Shown here: in pieces, positions 13,430-15,667 of the stretch
Layout of the letters: each line of letters starts with the position of its first letter
Numbering within the stretch: the first letter of the stretch is position 1
Origin: Sporosarcina sp.
GTDB lineage: Bacteria > Bacillota > Bacilli > Bacillales_A > Planococcaceae
Assembly (NCBI GenBank): GCA_029263945.1
Contig: JARIDM010000007.1
Location: 1-15,667 of the forward strand
DNA: 15,667 nt
Reading direction: 5' to 3'
Program-made: the position numbers and the translations under genes
The notes under the pieces: generated by a model
What the model saw: only the letters and a program-made list of their open reading frames with translations
What the model was told of the DNA's origin: nothing
Database searches by the model: none

Positions 13430-14266
13430 ATGAAAAAATGGTATGCAGTAATTGGTGATCCGATTCACCAATCCATGTCTCCGACGATGCATGACGGTTG
13501 GTTTACTGAACATGACCTACAGGCCACTTATATTCCGATTCAGGTGACAAAGGAAAGTCTAAGTCAAGCCGTGGCGAGTCTACGTGCGCTCGGTTGTAGT
13601 GGGTGGAATGTAACGGTCCCACATAAAAGTGCGATTATTCCTTTTCTAGATGAAATTGACGCTTCAGCAGAAGCTATGAATGCCGTCAATACTGTCGAAG
13701 TTCTGAAGGATGGTTCACTCCGCGGATCAAATACGGATGGCCAAGGCTTTGTCCAGTCACTTGAAGAAGCGTACGGCGAGCAAGCCAAAGGTAAAGAAGT
13801 ATTGGTCATTGGTGCAGGTGGTGCAGCTCGTGGGATTAGTTACGCTTTGCATAATGCGGATTATGGACCTATTACTTTTACGAATAGAACAATTGAAAAG
13901 GCGAACGTATTGGCGGAAGCGATTCCGAATGCATCTACTTTATCCCTTCTGGATGCTGAAACAGAAATGGCTTCTTTCGGGCTGATTGTCCAAACAACTT
14001 CTGTCGGCATGAATTTTGCGCAAGCAGGATTGCCAGTAAATCCTGAAAATATTAAAAAGAATACAATTGTTGCTGAGATTATTTATAATCCACTGGAAAC
14101 ACAGTTGCTACGTGAAGCAAAAACAAAAGGTGCTTCCACAATGAACGGGGTCGGCATGTTCGTTCATCAAGGTGCACTTGCATTTGAAACGTGGACGGGG
14201 ATTAAACCAGATACTGAAGCAATGATTAGAAAAATTACAGAAAAACTTGGAGGTTCCATATGTTAA
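13430..14266 (+). CDS. aroE: Shikimate dehydrogenase (NADP+)
   Basis: Reduces 3-dehydroshikimate to shikimate with NADPH, the fourth step of the chorismate pathway. It has 278 aa, normal length. The substrate site is seen in GDPIHQSMSP near the start, in NVTVPHK with catalytic Lys66, in NAVNT, and in SNTDGQGF with Asp103 of the Lys-Asp pair. The nucleotide-binding motif GAGGAARG lies at residues 128-135, followed by FTNRT, which suits NADP. AAGGAG (13415-13420) lies 9 nt before ATG 13430. It is 16 nt downstream of yqeH and overlaps yqeI by 7 nt. Confidence 0.97.
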   Translation: MKKWYAVIGDPIHQSMSPTMHDGWFTEHDLQATYIPIQVTKESLSQAVASLRALGCSGWNVTVPHKSAIIPFLDEIDASAEAMNAVNTVEVLKDGSLRGSNTDGQGFVQSLEEAYGEQAKGKEVLVIGAGGAARGISYALHNADYGPITFTNRTIEKANVLAEAIPNASTLSLLDAETEMASFGLIVQTTSVGMNFAQAGLPVNPENIKKNTIVAEIIYNPLETQLLREAKTKGASTMNGVGMFVHQGALAFETWTGIKPDTEAMIRKITEKLGGSIC

Positions 14267-14550
14267 CAGGTAAACAAAAAAGCTTTCTACGCAGTAAAGC
14301 ACATCATCTACAACCATTAGTTCAAATTGGGAAAAATGGTTTAACAGAATCCGTAATCGAGCTAATTGAAGAAGCACTTGAAGCAAAAGAGTTAATTAAA
14401 GTAACGATTTTACAAAACTGTGGGGAAGATAAAAAAGAAATCGCAGCGGTACTTGCAGCGCGTGAAAATATGCATGTTGTTCAAACGATTGGCAAAGTAA
14501 TAGTTCTTTATAAAGAATCCGTAGAGAATAAACAGATTGAGCTGCCTTAA
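14260..14550 (+). CDS. yqeI: YhbY/CRM-domain ribosome assembly RNA-binding protein (YqeI)
   Basis: A stand-alone CRS1-YhbY (CRM) domain of 96 aa. Members bind pre-50S or pre-rRNA during ribosome assembly. LRSKAHHLQPLVQIGKNGLT contains the conserved GKNGL loop (GxxG-type RNA-binding element), followed by VIELIEEALEAKELIKV, which is characteristic. ATG 14260 overlaps the aroE stop by 7 nt and has GGAGG (14249-14253) inside the end of aroE, so translation is likely coupled. The location next to yqeH fits a ribosome assembly role. Confidence 0.95.
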   Translation: MLTGKQKSFLRSKAHHLQPLVQIGKNGLTESVIELIEEALEAKELIKVTILQNCGEDKKEIAAVLAARENMHVVQTIGKVIVLYKESVENKQIELP

Positions 14551-14562
14551 AAGGAGTCTCAA

Positions 14563-15135
14563 ATGAAAAAAGTTGGGATACTTGGAGGCACTTTTAATCC
14601 TCCTCATATAGGACACTTAATCATTGCCAATGAAGTACGTCATGCATGTGATCTTGACGAAGTAAGGTTAATCCCTACGTCTTCACCGCCGCATAAAGAG
14701 GCATCTGTAGGTGTAACTGGACAGCAACGCTTAGAAATGGTTACCTGTGCTACGGCAGATATAGAAGGCATTAAGGCGTCTTCTTTTGAAGTAGACCGCG
14801 GTGGCGTGTCTTATACGTATGATACAATTGTTGGATTAGTGGCTGCAGAACCCGAGACGAAGTTTTATTTTATCATTGGCGGCGACATGATTGACACGCT
14901 TCATACGTGGTACCGGATTGAAGAACTTGTTGAAATGGTTACATTTATTGGCGTAGGACGTCCAGGGTCAGAAAGTAAATCGAACTATCCAGTGACAATG
15001 ATTGAGATTCCTGAAATTGACTTGTCTTCAACACTTATTCGTCAACGGTTTCAAGAAGGTGGGACTGTAGCGCTACTGATTCCTTCTACCGTTGAATCCT
15101 ATATTCGTGAGGCGGGGTTATATGGAAGCAAGTGA
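14563..15135 (+). CDS. nadD: Nicotinate-nucleotide adenylyltransferase
   Basis: Converts nicotinate mononucleotide and ATP to deamido-NAD and pyrophosphate in NAD synthesis. It has 190 aa, the usual size. The nucleotidyltransferase motif GGTFNPPHIGHL lies near the N-terminus (the (T/H)xGH-type signature), and the second motif SSTLIRQR near the C-terminus. FIIGGDMIDTLHTWYRIEEL is a further family block. AAGGAG (14551-14556) precedes ATG 14563 by 6 nt. It starts 12 nt after yqeI and overlaps yqeK by 14 nt. Confidence 0.97.
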   Translation: MKKVGILGGTFNPPHIGHLIIANEVRHACDLDEVRLIPTSSPPHKEASVGVTGQQRLEMVTCATADIEGIKASSFEVDRGGVSYTYDTIVGLVAAEPETKFYFIIGGDMIDTLHTWYRIEELVEMVTFIGVGRPGSESKSNYPVTMIEIPEIDLSSTLIRQRFQEGGTVALLIPSTVESYIREAGLYGSK

Positions 15136-15667
15136 GTTGAAAAGTGAACTCGTGAAAAGAATGCCGACAGCGCGGTATGAGCATGTGCTCCGTGTAACAG
15201 TGCTTGCAGAAAAATTGGCTTCTTTATACGGGGTATCTGTAAAGTCTGCACAGCAAGCGGCCCTTTTTCATGATATTGCAAAGTTTATGGATAAGCAGGA
15301 GCTGCGTGCAATTATGGAAGCAGCAAACATAGATACGCGCTTGTTTTCGTTCCATCATGAGTTATGGCATGGTCCTGTCGGTGCAATTATCGCAAACAAA
15401 GAGTTCGGTGTTGTAGATGAGGATATCCTAAATGCCATTCGTTATCATACGACAGGCAGGGCAGGTATGTCCGACTTAGAAAAAATTATTTATATTGCAG
15501 ACATGCTCGAACCTGGCAGAGAGTTCCCAGGCATCCAGCAGTTAAGGGCTATCGCCTATGAGCATCTTCATAAAGCGATGGGAACTTGCATTGAGCAGTC
15601 GGTGCAATTTCTTCTATCAAAAAAGAGTCCCATATATCCAGATTCAATAGACTGTTATAATGAGCAC
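15122..15667 (+). CDS. yqeK: YqeK, HD-domain symmetrical Ap4A hydrolase (3' end outside window)
   Basis: Metal-dependent HD-superfamily hydrolase; the family has been shown to split diadenosine tetraphosphate into two ADP. The frame runs open to the last base: 182 codons without a stop. The B. subtilis protein, as I recall, is about 186 aa, so only a few residues are lost. Metal and catalytic residues are visible: His21 in YEHVLRV, His50-Asp51 in LFHDIAKF, His79/His83 in HHELWHGPVGA, His109 in IRYHTTGR and Asp127 in EKIIYIADMLEPGR. ATG 15122 lies inside the end of nadD, with GAGG (15109-15112) 9 nt upstream, so it is coupled to nadD. In Bacillales rsfS and yqeM usually follow. Confidence 0.94.
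   Translation, partial: MEASELKSELVKRMPTARYEHVLRVTVLAEKLASLYGVSVKSAQQAALFHDIAKFMDKQELRAIMEAANIDTRLFSFHHELWHGPVGAIIANKEFGVVDEDILNAIRYHTTGRAGMSDLEKIIYIADMLEPGREFPGIQQLRAIAYEHLHKAMGTCIEQSVQFLLSKKSPIYPDSIDCYNEH

Noticed and set aside
1..15667. Defence system, prophage, transposase, CRISPR or tRNA gene
   Set aside because: Every long frame is a recognised conserved Bacillales gene; no repeat-spacer arrays, tRNA cloverleafs or recombinase motifs were seen.

Overview
The window reads as chromosome of a low-GC, endospore-forming Firmicute. The gene order matches the Bacillales recD2-alaS-reoM-ruvX-yrzB-mltG-trmR-udk-greA-yrrS-mtnN block followed by the yqeG-yqeH-aroE-yqeI-nadD-yqeK block. An intact sigK, the late mother-cell sporulation sigma factor, lies between them. 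I infer a Bacillaceae or Planococcaceae member (Sporosarcina/Lysinibacillus-like). The sequence alone does not fix the genus.

Layout: (1) 2-1813, 3' part of the helicase gene recD2. (2) 1810-2080, a consensus sigma-A promoter whose -35 overlaps the recD2 stop, then an alanine-type T-box leader with its terminator. It controls alaS (2134-4767), and reoM, ruvX and yrzB follow in tight array up to a terminator at 5868. (3) mltG (5968-7086), then a 110-bp imperfect palindrome (7111-7220) that runs into the 5' end of the tRNA methyltransferase gene trmR. (4) udk, greA, yrrS and mtnN, with terminators after udk and greA. (5) A 30-codon membrane peptide gene (10747-10839) and a two-way terminator separating it from convergent sigK (minus strand). 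(6) A divergent extended -10 promoter driving yqeG-yqeH-aroE-yqeI-nadD-yqeK, with overlapping or closely spaced genes; yqeK runs off the window end.

Functionally this is mostly housekeeping: DNA repair (RecD2, RuvX), translation and tRNA (AlaRS, TrmR), ribosome and RNA metabolism (YqeH, YqeI, RuvX), transcription (GreA), envelope (MltG, ReoM), nucleotide, NAD and SAM by-product metabolism (Udk, NadD, MtnN, YqeK), shikimate synthesis (AroE) and sporulation (SigK). Relative to the B. subtilis map as I recall it, several genes are missing from the locus: yrrD, trhP1/trhP2 (yrrN/yrrO), pbpI, yrrT and mccAB. sigK sits directly between two blocks that are far apart in B. subtilis.

The least explained items are the palindrome at the trmR start, which separates a good Shine-Dalgarno sequence from the reading frame, and the 30-aa membrane peptide beside sigK. 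I see no CRISPR array, tRNA or rRNA gene, phage, transposase or defence system.
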